A DNA stretch of 64,000 nt from Pelagibacterales bacterium SAG-MED50 (GTDB taxonomy: Bacteria > Pseudomonadota > Alphaproteobacteria > Pelagibacterales > Pelagibacteraceae), in assembly GCA_014653385.1 (NCBI GenBank), contig JACWER010000005.1:1-64000 (forward strand). Reading direction: 5' to 3'. Under the pieces are notes generated by a model. It did not search any database, was not told the origin of the DNA, and saw only the letters and a program-made list of their open reading frames with translations. Below are positions 44,484-54,764 of the stretch, piece after piece. The position numbers were made by a program, and so were the translations under genes. Positions within the stretch are counted from its first letter, which is position 1. Every line of letters begins with the position of its first letter.

Positions 44484-45395
44484 ATGCAAAATATATCTGG
44501 TCTTGAAATACATGAGCATGAAAAATCAAAACGAATAATTAATATTAGTTTAGATGATGAAATCATAAAAAAACTAATCTTCCCTTTTAACAAATTTGAT
44601 CTAACAGCATTAGAACTAAAACCATTCACTAGATTTACTATTGCAAAAAGTTTAGATGATTTGACTAATAATAAATTAAGTGAACTAATGAATAAAATAT
44701 TAAGAGACAGGGATACGGGATGTTTCATAATTGGCCCTAAAAATATTACTTCTAAAATTAATGATAAATTTTTAGTAAAACTTTCTACTGCAATTGCTCA
44801 TTTAATTGGTGTACCCAATCATGATTCAATGGCTGGAAAATATTATGCAAGATTTGAGGTTAAACATGAAGACAAAAGTGACTCTTATCTAAGAAAAGCT
44901 TATAGAAATATGGATCTTCATACAGATGGAACCTATGTAAAAGAAATTACAGATTGGTTGATAATGACAAAAATAAATGAAGAAAATGTAAAGGGTGGTG
45001 AGACTTCAATGTTGCATCTAGATGATTGGGAGCACTGCGATGATTTATTTAGTAATCCAGTTGGTAAACAAAATTTTATATGGGGATCACCTAAAAGTAA
45101 AAATATAGATTACAAGGTTGAACACCCTGTGTTTTCATCAGATGAAAAGGGAAGACCTCATATTTCTTATATAGATCAATTTCCAGAACCAAAAAATATG
45201 GAACAAGGAAATTTTTTACAAAAATTATCAGATGGTTTAGAGGAGAGTAATAATAAAGTTATTACTAAGCTTCCCGTTGGAAATTCTATTATTGCAAATA
45301 ATTACTTCTGGTTACACGGTAGAAAACCTTTTGAAGAAAATAAGGAATTAAACAGAGAATTGTTGAGAATTAGAGGCTCTTTTTTTGTTAATTAA
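44484..45395 (+). CDS. glaH: Glutarate 2-hydroxylase-like Fe/2OG oxygenase (CsiD/GlaH family)
   Basis: AIAHLIGVPNHDSMAGKYYARFEVKHEDKSDSYLRKAYRNMDLHTDGTYVKEITDWLIMTKINEENVKGGETSMLHLDDWEH closely follows the E. coli CsiD pattern as I recall it. Confidence 0.85.
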   Translation: MQNISGLEIHEHEKSKRIINISLDDEIIKKLIFPFNKFDLTALELKPFTRFTIAKSLDDLTNNKLSELMNKILRDRDTGCFIIGPKNITSKINDKFLVKLSTAIAHLIGVPNHDSMAGKYYARFEVKHEDKSDSYLRKAYRNMDLHTDGTYVKEITDWLIMTKINEENVKGGETSMLHLDDWEHCDDLFSNPVGKQNFIWGSPKSKNIDYKVEHPVFSSDEKGRPHISYIDQFPEPKNMEQGNFLQKLSDGLEESNNKVITKLPVGNSIIANNYFWLHGRKPFEENKELNRELLRIRGSFFVN

Positions 45396-45428
45396 TTCAA
45401 TATAATCAATATAAAGTAATCAAAATTT

Positions 45429-46196
45429 ATGAATTTAGGATTTATCGGTACAGGAAAAATTGCATCTTCAGTAATTACAGGAATTTGTAAATCTAAAATT
45501 AAATTCAAAAAAATTATAATCTCTGAAAGAAATAGGAAAACTGCAAAAACTTTAAAAAGAAAATTTAAAAAGATTATTATTTCTAAAAATAATCAAGAAA
45601 TAATTAATAAATGCGACTGGATATTTTTATCAGTTACACCAACAGTGGGTGAAAAGATAATTAAAGATTTAAAATTTAAATCTAGCCATACTATTATTAG
45701 TTTCATTTCAACGATTACGTTATCTCAATTAAAAAAATCGATTAAAGTAAAAGCAAATATTGTAAGAGCAATACCATTGCCTCCAATATCATTAAAAAAA
45801 GGACCAGTACCTATTTGCCCACCTAACCCAAAAGTAAAAAAATTTTTTAATCAATTAGGAACAACCGTAGAAATTAAAAATGAAAAATCTTCAATTAATT
45901 TTTGGTCTACTTCTGGAATGATGGCACCTTTTTATGAATTGCTAAGAGTTATGACTGATTGGCTTGTAAAAAGAGGTGTGAAAAGAGATAATGCTCAAAA
46001 ATATATTACATCTTTATTCTTGGCTTTATCTCAAGATGCCGTTGTAAACTCTAAAGAAGGTTTAAAGTATCTAGTAAAAGAGTCACAAACACCAAAAGGA
46101 CTTAATGAACAAGGTGTTAAAGAATTGACTAAAGCAGGTTTTTATAAGTCATTAGAAAAAACTTTAAATAGTATCCATAAACGTCTAGATAAATAA
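45429..46196 (+). CDS. Pyrroline-5-carboxylate reductase family (ProC-like)
   Basis: NLGFIGTGKIASSVITGICKS; SVTPTVGEKIIKDL; C-terminal dimerisation-like region. Confidence 0.8.
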   Translation: MNLGFIGTGKIASSVITGICKSKIKFKKIIISERNRKTAKTLKRKFKKIIISKNNQEIINKCDWIFLSVTPTVGEKIIKDLKFKSSHTIISFISTITLSQLKKSIKVKANIVRAIPLPPISLKKGPVPICPPNPKVKKFFNQLGTTVEIKNEKSSINFWSTSGMMAPFYELLRVMTDWLVKRGVKRDNAQKYITSLFLALSQDAVVNSKEGLKYLVKESQTPKGLNEQGVKELTKAGFYKSLEKTLNSIHKRLDK

Positions 46197-46201
46197 TTCT
46201 A

Positions 46202-46984
46202 ATGTCAGAAAATATTTTAGAAATAAACAATTTATCAAAATATTTTGGTGGGTTAGCAGCTGTATCTGATTGTTCTTTAAATGTTAAAAGAGGAACTATA
46301 ACTGGTATTATCGGACCTAATGGATCTGGAAAAACTACTTTATTTAATTTAATTGCTGGTAATTTAAAATCATCAAGTGGAGCAGTAACCTTTGATGAAG
46401 AAAATATTACAGATGTTCCATCTTACGAATTATTTTCAAAAGGTTTACTTAGAACTTTTCAAATTGCTCATGAATTTTCAAATTTATCAGTTTTAGAAAA
46501 TTTAATGATGGTTCCTGGAAACCAATCTGGTGAAAAACTGATGACCGCACTATTGAAACCAAAACTAGTTTTGGAGGAAGAAGCTATTGTAAAAGAAAAA
46601 GCAAAAGAAGTTGTTGATTTTTTAAATCTTAGTCATTTATCAAATGAATTAGCTGGAAATTTATCTGGCGGACAAAAGAAATTATTGGAATTAGGTAGAA
46701 CAATGATGGTAGATGCTAAATTAGTATTATTAGATGAAGTGGGTGCTGGTGTGAATAGAACTTTACTAAAAGATCTTGGGACAGCGATCGAAAAACTTAA
46801 TAAAGAGAAAGGATATACTTTTTGTATGATCGAACACGACATGGATTTTATAGGAAGATTATGTGACCCAGTTATTGTAATGGCCGAGGGTTCAGTTTTA
46901 TTTGAAGGATCTGTAGATGAAGTTAAAAAAGATGAAAAAGTAATAGAAAGTTATTTAGGTAGAGGATCTAAACTTAAGGACTAA
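46202..46984 (+). CDS. HAAT ABC transporter ATPase (LivG-like), second system
   Basis: GIIGPNGSGKTTLFNLIAGNLKSSSGAVTF, LSGGQKKLLELGRTMM. Confidence 0.94.
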   Translation: MSENILEINNLSKYFGGLAAVSDCSLNVKRGTITGIIGPNGSGKTTLFNLIAGNLKSSSGAVTFDEENITDVPSYELFSKGLLRTFQIAHEFSNLSVLENLMMVPGNQSGEKLMTALLKPKLVLEEEAIVKEKAKEVVDFLNLSHLSNELAGNLSGGQKKLLELGRTMMVDAKLVLLDEVGAGVNRTLLKDLGTAIEKLNKEKGYTFCMIEHDMDFIGRLCDPVIVMAEGSVLFEGSVDEVKKDEKVIESYLGRGSKLKD

Positions 46985-46989
46985 AATTA

Positions 46990-47697
46990 ATGGCATATTT
47001 TGAAGGAAACGCAATGACAGGTGGCTATGGTAGTGGTCCCGATATAATTAATTCTTGCTCTGTAAATGTAAATAAAGGTGAAATAGTTTCAATCCTTGGA
47101 CCAAATGGAGCTGGTAAATCAACAGCCATGAAAGCTATGCTGGGTCTTTTGAATTTAAAATCTGGATCTGTAAAAATTGACGGTAAAGATATCTCTAAAT
47201 TATCTCCACAAGATAGAGTTAAAGAAGGAATATCTTTTGTACCACAAAATAAAAATGTTTTTGCTGGGATGACTGTCGAAGAAAATCTAGAAATGGGAGC
47301 TTTTCTTATTAATGACGAAATTAAAGACACAATAGAAGAAATTTATAATTTATTTCCTATTCTTAATGAAAAAAGAAATCAATTAGTTGGTGAATTATCA
47401 GGTGGTCAAAGACAACAAGTAGCTCTTGGTCGAGCATTAATGATTAAACCAACAGTTCTAATGTTAGATGAGCCAACTGCAGGTGTTTCACCAATTGTTA
47501 TGGATGAATTATTTGATCATATAATAAAAGTTAAAAAAACTAATGTTGCTATTTTAATGGTTGAACAAAATGCAAAACAAGCACTTAATATTTCTGACAG
47601 GGGATATGTTCTAGTAACTGGAGAAAATAGATACTCAGGAACTGGAAATGAATTATTAAATGACCCAAGAGTAAGAAGCTCTTTTCTAGGAGGATAA
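46990..47697 (+). CDS. HAAT ABC transporter ATPase (LivF-like), second system
   Basis: ILGPNGAGKSTAMKAMLG, LSGGQRQQVALGRALM. Confidence 0.94.
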   Translation: MAYFEGNAMTGGYGSGPDIINSCSVNVNKGEIVSILGPNGAGKSTAMKAMLGLLNLKSGSVKIDGKDISKLSPQDRVKEGISFVPQNKNVFAGMTVEENLEMGAFLINDEIKDTIEEIYNLFPILNEKRNQLVGELSGGQRQQVALGRALMIKPTVLMLDEPTAGVSPIVMDELFDHIIKVKKTNVAILMVEQNAKQALNISDRGYVLVTGENRYSGTGNELLNDPRVRSSFLGG

Positions 47698-47698
47698 T

Positions 47699-48709
47699 GT
47701 GGATTTTTTAAATGCTATAATTCTTTTATTAAATTATATTTTTATTCCTGCTTTAACATATGGTTCCCAGTTAGCACTAGGTGCGATTTTTGTTACTTTA
47801 ATTTATGGAATTTTGAGATTTGCTAATTTTGCAACTGGAGACATGATGTCTTTTGGGACAATGGTTACAATTTTATTTACCTGGTATTTTCAATCAATTG
47901 GAATTTCACTTGGAGTGTTACCAACAGCTTTAATAGCTATTCCATTTGCAATTTTATTTATGATTATTTACATGTTGTTTATAGATAAATTTGTATTTAA
48001 ATATTATAGAGTTAATAAGAGCCCACCCGTTCAGCTGGCAATGGTTAGTATTGGGGTAATGTTTGTTACCCAGGCTGTGGTAAGAATAATTATTGGTCCA
48101 TCTGATCAAAGGTTTTTTGATGGTGAAAAATTTATTATTAAAGCTCGAGAATTTAAGGAGATGACAGGTCTTAATGAAGGACTTGCACTGAAGTCCACTC
48201 AAGTACTAACAATATTTGTTACAATTGTTTTAGTTTCTCTTTTGTTTTGGTTTTTAAATAAGACTAAAACAGGAAAAAGTATGAAAGCGTACTCTGATAA
48301 TGAGGATTTAGCTTTACTATCAGGAATTGATCCAAAAAAAATAGTGATGATTACATGGATAATAGCAGGGATTTTAGCAACTATTGGAGGCGCCTTATAT
48401 GGTCTGGATAAAAGTTTTAAACCTTTCACTTATTTTAACAACATGCTTCCTATATTTGCAGCAGCAATTGTTGGAGGAATAGGAAATCCATTTGGTGCCT
48501 TTTTAGGAGGATATGTTATTGCATTTTCAGAAATATTTTTAACTTATGCTTACAAAAAATTCTTTATGTATATTTTGCCAGAAAGTATGGAGCCTGAAAG
48601 TTTAGTTCAGCTTTTATCTACAGATTATAAATTTGCAGTTTCATTTTCAATATTGGTTATAGTACTGCTTTATAGACCGTCAGGAATATTTAAAGGAAAA
48701 GTATTGTGA
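47699..48709 (+). CDS. HAAT ABC transporter permease (LivH-like), second system
   Basis: GTG start; LALGAIFVTLIYGILRFANFATGDMMSFG. Confidence 0.92.
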   Translation: MDFLNAIILLLNYIFIPALTYGSQLALGAIFVTLIYGILRFANFATGDMMSFGTMVTILFTWYFQSIGISLGVLPTALIAIPFAILFMIIYMLFIDKFVFKYYRVNKSPPVQLAMVSIGVMFVTQAVVRIIIGPSDQRFFDGEKFIIKAREFKEMTGLNEGLALKSTQVLTIFVTIVLVSLLFWFLNKTKTGKSMKAYSDNEDLALLSGIDPKKIVMITWIIAGILATIGGALYGLDKSFKPFTYFNNMLPIFAAAIVGGIGNPFGAFLGGYVIAFSEIFLTYAYKKFFMYILPESMEPESLVQLLSTDYKFAVSFSILVIVLLYRPSGIFKGKVL

Positions 48710-50076
48710 TAAAAAATTTAAATGTTATAGCTGCTTATAGCATCATGATGGCCTTGATAATTCTTGTAGGGATTTTTCAATCTTGGAATGTTGCATTATC
48801 AATATTTAATCTTTGTTTGATTTCTGCGGTAATGACTATGGGAGCAAATATTCAGTGGGGTTATGCAGGACTAATTAACTTCGGAATTATGGGGTATACA
48901 GCGCTTGGAGGTTTAGCAGCAGTTTTAATCTCAGTTGACCCTGTACAGGAAGCGTGGCGTGCAGGTGGTTTTGATATCTTAATGTGTCTATGGCTAATTA
49001 TTGCAATGGTATTTGCTATTAGATTTATTTTAAAAAATTTTGAAAAATCAAAATTTAGAACTTATGGAATAGCAGCAATTATAGTTGCAGGAATTGTAAT
49101 CATTAGAATAACAGCTGAACCTGGGATTGAGGCGATAGAAGGGGTTAATCCGGCTAAAACAGGATTCTTAGGTGGCTTTGGATTACCAATTATCTTTTCT
49201 TGGATTGTTGGAGCATTTTTTGCAGGTGGACTAGCTTTTATAGTTGGAAAAGTTGCCTTAGGTTTAAGAGCTGATTATTTAGCAATTGCAACTTTACTTA
49301 TTTCTGAAATTGTAATTGCAATAATAAAACATGAAGACTGGTTAACAAGAGGTGTTAAAAATGTAATAGGATTGGATAGGCCAGTACCTTATGAGGTTAA
49401 TCTTCAAACTACAGATTGGTTCATAAATTTAGTTGCAAAATTTAATTCAGGCAAATTAGAATTAATTTCTAATGTTGCAGACAAACAGGCTGCACTTAAT
49501 CAGTTAGTTATTGAAGGATCTTCAGTTTTTGTGAAACTTTGTTATTCAGGATTATTTTTGATTATCGTTATTATACTTTTAATTTTAACTCAAAAAGCAC
49601 TTTATTCTCCATGGGGTAGAATGATGAGAGCAATTAGAGACAACGAAGAAGCAGCAAATGCAATGGGAAAAAATGTTGTAAAGCAACATTTGTTAATATT
49701 TATTTTAGGTTCAGCAATTGTTGGAATAGCTGGAGCAATGTTAGTGACACAAGATGGTTTGTTTACACCAGGCAGTTATAGGCCGATGAGATATACATTT
49801 CTTATTTGGGTAATGGTTATAGTTGGTGGTAGTGGTAATAATTTTGGAGCAATTTTAGGTGGATTTGCAGTATGGTTTTTATGGATTGAAGCAGCCCCAA
49901 TTGCATTATTTTTAATTAATTTTTTCACAGTAAATATGTCAGATACAAACGTATTTAAAATACATTTAATTGAAAGCGTCCCTTACTTTAGATATTTGAC
50001 GATGGGCGTTGGGTTGCTTTTGATAATGAGGTATCGTCCTAAGGGTATACTTCCTGAAAAAATAGAGATAAAGTAA
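48706..50076 (+). CDS. HAAT ABC transporter permease (LivM-like), second system
   Basis: GANIQWGYAGLINFGIMGYTALGG; AIRDNEEAANAMGKN; 456 aa. Confidence 0.92.
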   Translation: MIKNLNVIAAYSIMMALIILVGIFQSWNVALSIFNLCLISAVMTMGANIQWGYAGLINFGIMGYTALGGLAAVLISVDPVQEAWRAGGFDILMCLWLIIAMVFAIRFILKNFEKSKFRTYGIAAIIVAGIVIIRITAEPGIEAIEGVNPAKTGFLGGFGLPIIFSWIVGAFFAGGLAFIVGKVALGLRADYLAIATLLISEIVIAIIKHEDWLTRGVKNVIGLDRPVPYEVNLQTTDWFINLVAKFNSGKLELISNVADKQAALNQLVIEGSSVFVKLCYSGLFLIIVIILLILTQKALYSPWGRMMRAIRDNEEAANAMGKNVVKQHLLIFILGSAIVGIAGAMLVTQDGLFTPGSYRPMRYTFLIWVMVIVGGSGNNFGAILGGFAVWFLWIEAAPIALFLINFFTVNMSDTNVFKIHLIESVPYFRYLTMGVGLLLIMRYRPKGILPEKIEIK

Positions 50077-50083
50077 CTTTTTT

Positions 50084-50152
50084 ATGAAATATATTATATT
50101 GGGTGCTGCAATTGCTTGGGCCATGTACATGGCTGACAAATACATGTTTTAG
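50084..50152 (+). CDS. Possible 22-aa membrane microprotein MKYIILGAAIAWAMYMADKYMF
   Basis: ATG 8 nt after livM stop; single hydrophobic stretch; too short for the supplied ORF track. Confidence 0.4.
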   Translation: MKYIILGAAIAWAMYMADKYMF

Positions 50153-50285
50153 TAAATAAAATTCTTTAATTATTATTATTTATAAAATTTTAAAAACCTA
50201 ATGAATCTTTTATATTATTTCAATTTTAGTCTTTCTGAATTTTGCTTATAGGTGATAAAGAAAAAATTATAATTGATTTGAATAG

Positions 50286-50319
50286 AAAAACCCCAGTAAC
50301 ATTTATTACTGGGGTTTTT
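50286..50319. terminator. Bidirectional rho-independent terminator
   Basis: AAAAACCCCAGTAA-CATTTA-TTACTGGGGTTTTT, perfect 14-bp stem between convergent genes. Confidence 0.93.
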
Positions 50320-50340
50320 AAATTTTTAGATTATTTAAAA

Positions 50341-51567
50341 CTATCTTTGTTTTGCAGTCTCAAACTTTCCATTTTTGATTTCTTTTTCTAAAAAAGAGCC
50401 TTCTGCTTCACCAACTTCAGTAAAAGTTACTCCAGTCGCACCTTCGTAATTTATCTTTTTACCTTCAGCTAATAAATCTAATCCTTTTTTAAGTTCACCT
50501 GGATAAATTTTTGTTCCAGGTTCATTAGCTACATCCATTACATTTTTTGCAATCGATGCTCTATCAGCAGACCCTCCTGCTTGCATAGCAAGAACTATTA
50601 GAGCTGCAGCATCGTAAGACTCTCCAGTGTATGGTCCAGCGCTATCAATTCCTGCCGCTTTTGCTACGTCAGCAAATACTCCTGCACCTTTTCCAGTTGA
50701 TCCAGGTAATGAACCAAATGATTTATTCAGGTCATCTCCAATTGCATCTACAATAGATTGCCCAATCATTCCGTCAGACATAATAAAAGTATCAAATGAC
50801 CCAGCGTCTAAAGATGCTTGAATTACACCCTTACCACCTTGGTCAAGATAACCAATAACAGCTAATGCATCTCCTCCACCTGCGGCGAGTGTTGCTGCTT
50901 CAGATGTATAATCTGCCTTACCATCTTCGTGAGCAGACACTGCAGTTACTGTTATACCAAGAGCTTTAACTGAAGCTTCATAAACATCAGCTAAACCTTT
51001 TCCATAGTCATTATTAGTGTAAGTAATTGCAACACTATTAATACCTCTATCTTTTGTAATTTGAGCTAAGATTTGACCACCTCTAGCATCTGAAGGAGCA
51101 GTTCTAAAAAAGAATCCCTTATCATCTAGAGTTGTTAATCCTGGAGAAGTTGCAGATGGTGAGATCATAACAATTCCATTTGGTACAGCTACATTTGTAG
51201 CAATTGCACCGGTTACACCAGAACAGTCAGCTCCCATAATTGCTGCTACACCTTGCGCAATAACACCTTCAGCTGCTGCTGTAGCAGCTGCTGAGTCAAC
51301 ACAAGTTGAATCTGCTCTTACAGGTGAAATAGTAGCACCACCTAATAAAGAACCAGATTCTGAAGCTTCTTTAAATGCAAGCTCTGCAGAAGAAGCCATA
51401 GCTGGCGTTAGAGACTCAATAGGACCCGTGAATCCCAATATAATTCCCATTTTAATTTCTCCACCCTTACCTGTTTTAGCAATTTTAGATTGCTGAGTAG
51501 AAAAATATATTACTATAGCGAGCACAACTACACCCACTAAAATTAACAAACTTTTATTTTTAGCCAT
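50341..51567 (-). CDS. HAAT-type ABC transporter substrate-binding protein (convergent to second Liv-like system)
   Basis: N-terminal TM/signal; EIKMGIILGFTGPIESLTPAMASSAELAFKEASESG. Confidence 0.92.
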   Translation of the reverse strand: MAKNKSLLILVGVVVLAIVIYFSTQQSKIAKTGKGGEIKMGIILGFTGPIESLTPAMASSAELAFKEASESGSLLGGATISPVRADSTCVDSAAATAAAEGVIAQGVAAIMGADCSGVTGAIATNVAVPNGIVMISPSATSPGLTTLDDKGFFFRTAPSDARGGQILAQITKDRGINSVAITYTNNDYGKGLADVYEASVKALGITVTAVSAHEDGKADYTSEAATLAAGGGDALAVIGYLDQGGKGVIQASLDAGSFDTFIMSDGMIGQSIVDAIGDDLNKSFGSLPGSTGKGAGVFADVAKAAGIDSAGPYTGESYDAAALIVLAMQAGGSADRASIAKNVMDVANEPGTKIYPGELKKGLDLLAEGKKINYEGATGVTFTEVGEAEGSFLEKEIKNGKFETAKQR

Positions 51568-51639
51568 ATATCCTCATTAATTGTTAACAATTTATAAAAA
51601 GACAATTAAATGATGATTATCTTAACAATTCAATAAAAA

Positions 51640-52497
51640 TTACTTAGTTTTTTGAAGTAAATATATTGATGTTATTACAACTATACCCCCAAATACTGTT
51701 ATTAAAGAGGGTACTTCACCAAATATAAAGAAAGTTAATATCAGTCCAAAAATAGGAAATAGCGAATAAAAAGGCATAACCATTCCTACTGGATAAAATT
51801 TATAAAGATAAAACATCATCATGTGTCCTAAAATTGAAATGATCATTCCAGCATACATAACTGCAAGCCAGCCACTTATTTCAACTTTCTCTATTTGTTT
51901 AACGATGTCTCCTTCAAATATTTGAGAAAAAATAATCAAGACTAAAAAACCTATTAACCCCATAAAAGCATTAGTAAACTTTACATCTAAGTCTTTTATG
52001 TATCTCGAAAAAACTTGAGATAGTCCATAAAAAAAGGCCATTCCAAATACTAAAAAGGTACCAACAATCTCATCTAAAATATTTGGATCAAAAGCTATAA
52101 ATAGTATTCCTAAAAATGATGAAAAAATAAAAATCCATTTTTTTAGACTAATACTTTCTTTTAAAAATAAAGAACTTATTAATATTGCAAATGGTATAGA
52201 TAATTGTGCACCAATTGTAATAGGAGCTAATAAAGTCACTGCATTGATAGAGAGGTATAAAAACATATTTACACCAGCACCCATACAAAGAGAAAATCCT
52301 ATTAAAGGTAATATATATTTCTTTTTAGGAATAATTATTTTGCAAAATGGCAATAAACATAAAAAAACAAAACCCATTCTTAAAGCACCAAAGAAAATAG
52401 GATTCATTGATGCATTTAGTCCAAATTTACCAAGCGGATAGGCGCTGCCAAGAAAAAACATTACCAAAACAATTAATACAGTATGTTTTGGAGACAA
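51640..52497 (-). CDS. EamA/DMT-family transporter
   Basis: About 10 TM, two EamA-like repeats; FLGSAYPLGKFGLNASMNPIFFGALRMGFV. Confidence 0.87.
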   Translation of the reverse strand: MSPKHTVLIVLVMFFLGSAYPLGKFGLNASMNPIFFGALRMGFVFLCLLPFCKIIIPKKKYILPLIGFSLCMGAGVNMFLYLSINAVTLLAPITIGAQLSIPFAILISSLFLKESISLKKWIFIFSSFLGILFIAFDPNILDEIVGTFLVFGMAFFYGLSQVFSRYIKDLDVKFTNAFMGLIGFLVLIIFSQIFEGDIVKQIEKVEISGWLAVMYAGMIISILGHMMMFYLYKFYPVGMVMPFYSLFPIFGLILTFFIFGEVPSLITVFGGIVVITSIYLLQKTK

Positions 52498-52501
52498 AAT
52501 A

Positions 52502-53983
52502 TTACCGAATTGAAAAAGGATCTAGTGATGGTTCGTCAGAAGTATAGAACCAAGTTGTTTTAACTCTTGTATAATCTTTAATAGACTCGATACCTGCTTC
52601 TTTGCCATAGCCACTATCCTTAATACCTCCAAAAGGAGCAGATGGAGAAATTAATCTATAAGTATTTACAAACGTTATTCCTGCTCTTATTGCTTTAGAA
52701 ACTCTCATTCCTCTTGAAAGATTGCTAGTATAAACTCCAGACGATAATCCATACTGATTATCATTCATCTTGTTTATCACTTCTTCTTCAGTGTCAAACT
52801 TCATCACAGATAGAACTGGTCCAAATAATTCATTTTCTGCAACAGGTAAATTATGGTTATCGCATTCAACAATTGTCGCTGGAAAATAATATCCTTTATT
52901 AGAAAAAGAGTGTCGTTTACCACCACATTTTATTTTTCCACCTTGTTCAATTGTCGCTTTTATATTTTTTTCAATTGTTTCTAATTGTTTGAAACTACTT
53001 AATGGTCCCATCTCAGTTTCAGAGTCCATTGGAGCACCAATTTTAATTTTAGATGCACGTTTTGATAGTTTATCTAAAAATTCATCATAAATGCCTTTTT
53101 GAATATAAAGTCTTGAACCAGCTATACAGCTTTGACCACTTGCACCAAAAATTCCAGCAACAATACCATTTATCGCATTTTCTTGTTCTGCATCATCAAA
53201 TACAGCAACAGGACTTTTCCCACCCAGTTCTAAACTTACTTCTGATAAATTATCTGCTGAATTTCGAATTATATGTCTTGCTGTTTCAGGCCCCCCAGTA
53301 AAAGCAATTTTTTCAACTGAGTTGTGTGTTGTTAGTGTTTTTCCACATGGATCACCAAATCCAGTGATAACATTTACTACCCCTTTAGGAATACCTGTTT
53401 TTTCAATAAGTTTTGCAAATTCAAACATTACAGCAGGTGCTAATTCTGAAGATTTAATTACTACGGTATTACCCATAGCAAGAGCAGGAGCTAATTTTGT
53501 TGCTGTTAAAAACATTTGTGAATTCCAAGGAATGATAGCAGCAATAACACCAATAGGAATTCTTGTAGTTATTGCTTGAACATTTGGTTTATCAATTGGA
53601 AGAACTGTTCCTTCAACTTTGTCAGCAAGGCCTGCATAATAATCATAATATTCAGCAATATAGATTGCTTGTTTTTTTGTTTCTCTAAAAAGTTTTCCTG
53701 TATCAATAGTTTCTATTTCACCCAACATCTCTGCGTTTTGTCTTAATTGATCTCCAATAGCTCTTAAGAATTTTGCTCTTTCTCTTGGAAGTAATTTTGG
53801 CCACTCACCTTCAAATGCTTTTTGTGCTGCATTAACCGCGTTGTTTACATCTTTAGCACTTGCTTCAGGAACAATTGCCCAAGGTTCATTGTTTTCTGGG
53901 TTTAAAGTTTCAAAAGTTCTTTTGCTTTCCGAGTCAACCCACTCTCCGTTAATAAACATTTTATACTGTTTTAGTTTAGTCAT
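52502..53983 (-). CDS. Aldehyde dehydrogenase family protein
   Basis: LELGGKSPVAVFDDA, GQSCIAGSRLYIQ (catalytic Cys), IPWNSQMFL. Confidence 0.95.
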   Translation of the reverse strand: MTKLKQYKMFINGEWVDSESKRTFETLNPENNEPWAIVPEASAKDVNNAVNAAQKAFEGEWPKLLPRERAKFLRAIGDQLRQNAEMLGEIETIDTGKLFRETKKQAIYIAEYYDYYAGLADKVEGTVLPIDKPNVQAITTRIPIGVIAAIIPWNSQMFLTATKLAPALAMGNTVVIKSSELAPAVMFEFAKLIEKTGIPKGVVNVITGFGDPCGKTLTTHNSVEKIAFTGGPETARHIIRNSADNLSEVSLELGGKSPVAVFDDAEQENAINGIVAGIFGASGQSCIAGSRLYIQKGIYDEFLDKLSKRASKIKIGAPMDSETEMGPLSSFKQLETIEKNIKATIEQGGKIKCGGKRHSFSNKGYYFPATIVECDNHNLPVAENELFGPVLSVMKFDTEEEVINKMNDNQYGLSSGVYTSNLSRGMRVSKAIRAGITFVNTYRLISPSAPFGGIKDSGYGKEAGIESIKDYTRVKTTWFYTSDEPSLDPFSIR

Positions 53984-54761
53984 TTTTGTCTACAAAATTT
54001 TTGATTGCTAAATTTACATCATCTGCACATTCAATACCACAAAGATGTTTACCATCTTTGATGATCTTTAATTCACTATTTTTAATTATATTGTTTAATT
54101 GTTGTGACATTTCAATTGTAGACCCAATATCATTTTCTCCAGTCATTACTAAGGTTTTGCAATAGATTTTTTCAAAGTCTTCATCATTTTTATGTCTAAC
54201 AAATAACTCATAAACCTTCAAAAAATTAGTCATATTATTTGCCGATAAAATAGAACTAATTTTTTCATAAGTATCTGGATTATTTTCTAAATACTTGTCG
54301 GTAAACCATCTTTTCAATGCTTGACTAGAGAGTTTTAATTCTTTTTTAGCTTGATCAAATCTTTCATTAACTGTTTTTTGTTGTTGTTCAGATCGTTTAT
54401 ATATTGAGCCTAAAAGAATTAATGATTGTAATCGTTCACCATATCTAGTCGCAAAATTTCTAGCTATTAAAGACCCAATTGAAAAACCAACTAAATGAAT
54501 TTTTTCAATTTTAAGTTCATCAATTAATTCAATAAGTTGTTCTGAAAAATCATCAAAACTTATATTTTGTTTTGTTAAAGACGACTTTCCGTGACCAAGA
54601 ATATCATATGAAAGATTAGAATAACTTTTAAAAAAATTTAATTGTGGTTGCCAGATTTCATGAGTTAAACCAACACCATGAATAAAAACTATTGGGACTG
54701 GTTGCTCTTTTTTATTGAAGACATAAAATGTACCTGATGCAGTATTACCGGTTGTCATCAA
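53976..54761 (-). CDS. Alpha/beta fold hydrolase
   Basis: PIVFIHGVGLTHEIWQPQL; nucleophile elbow GFSIGS; DGKHLC. Confidence 0.9.
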   Translation of the reverse strand: MMTTGNTASGTFYVFNKKEQPVPIVFIHGVGLTHEIWQPQLNFFKSYSNLSYDILGHGKSSLTKQNISFDDFSEQLIELIDELKIEKIHLVGFSIGSLIARNFATRYGERLQSLILLGSIYKRSEQQQKTVNERFDQAKKELKLSSQALKRWFTDKYLENNPDTYEKISSILSANNMTNFLKVYELFVRHKNDEDFEKIYCKTLVMTGENDIGSTIEMSQQLNNIIKNSELKIIKDGKHLCGIECADDVNLAIKNFVDKND

Positions 54762-54764
54762 ATA

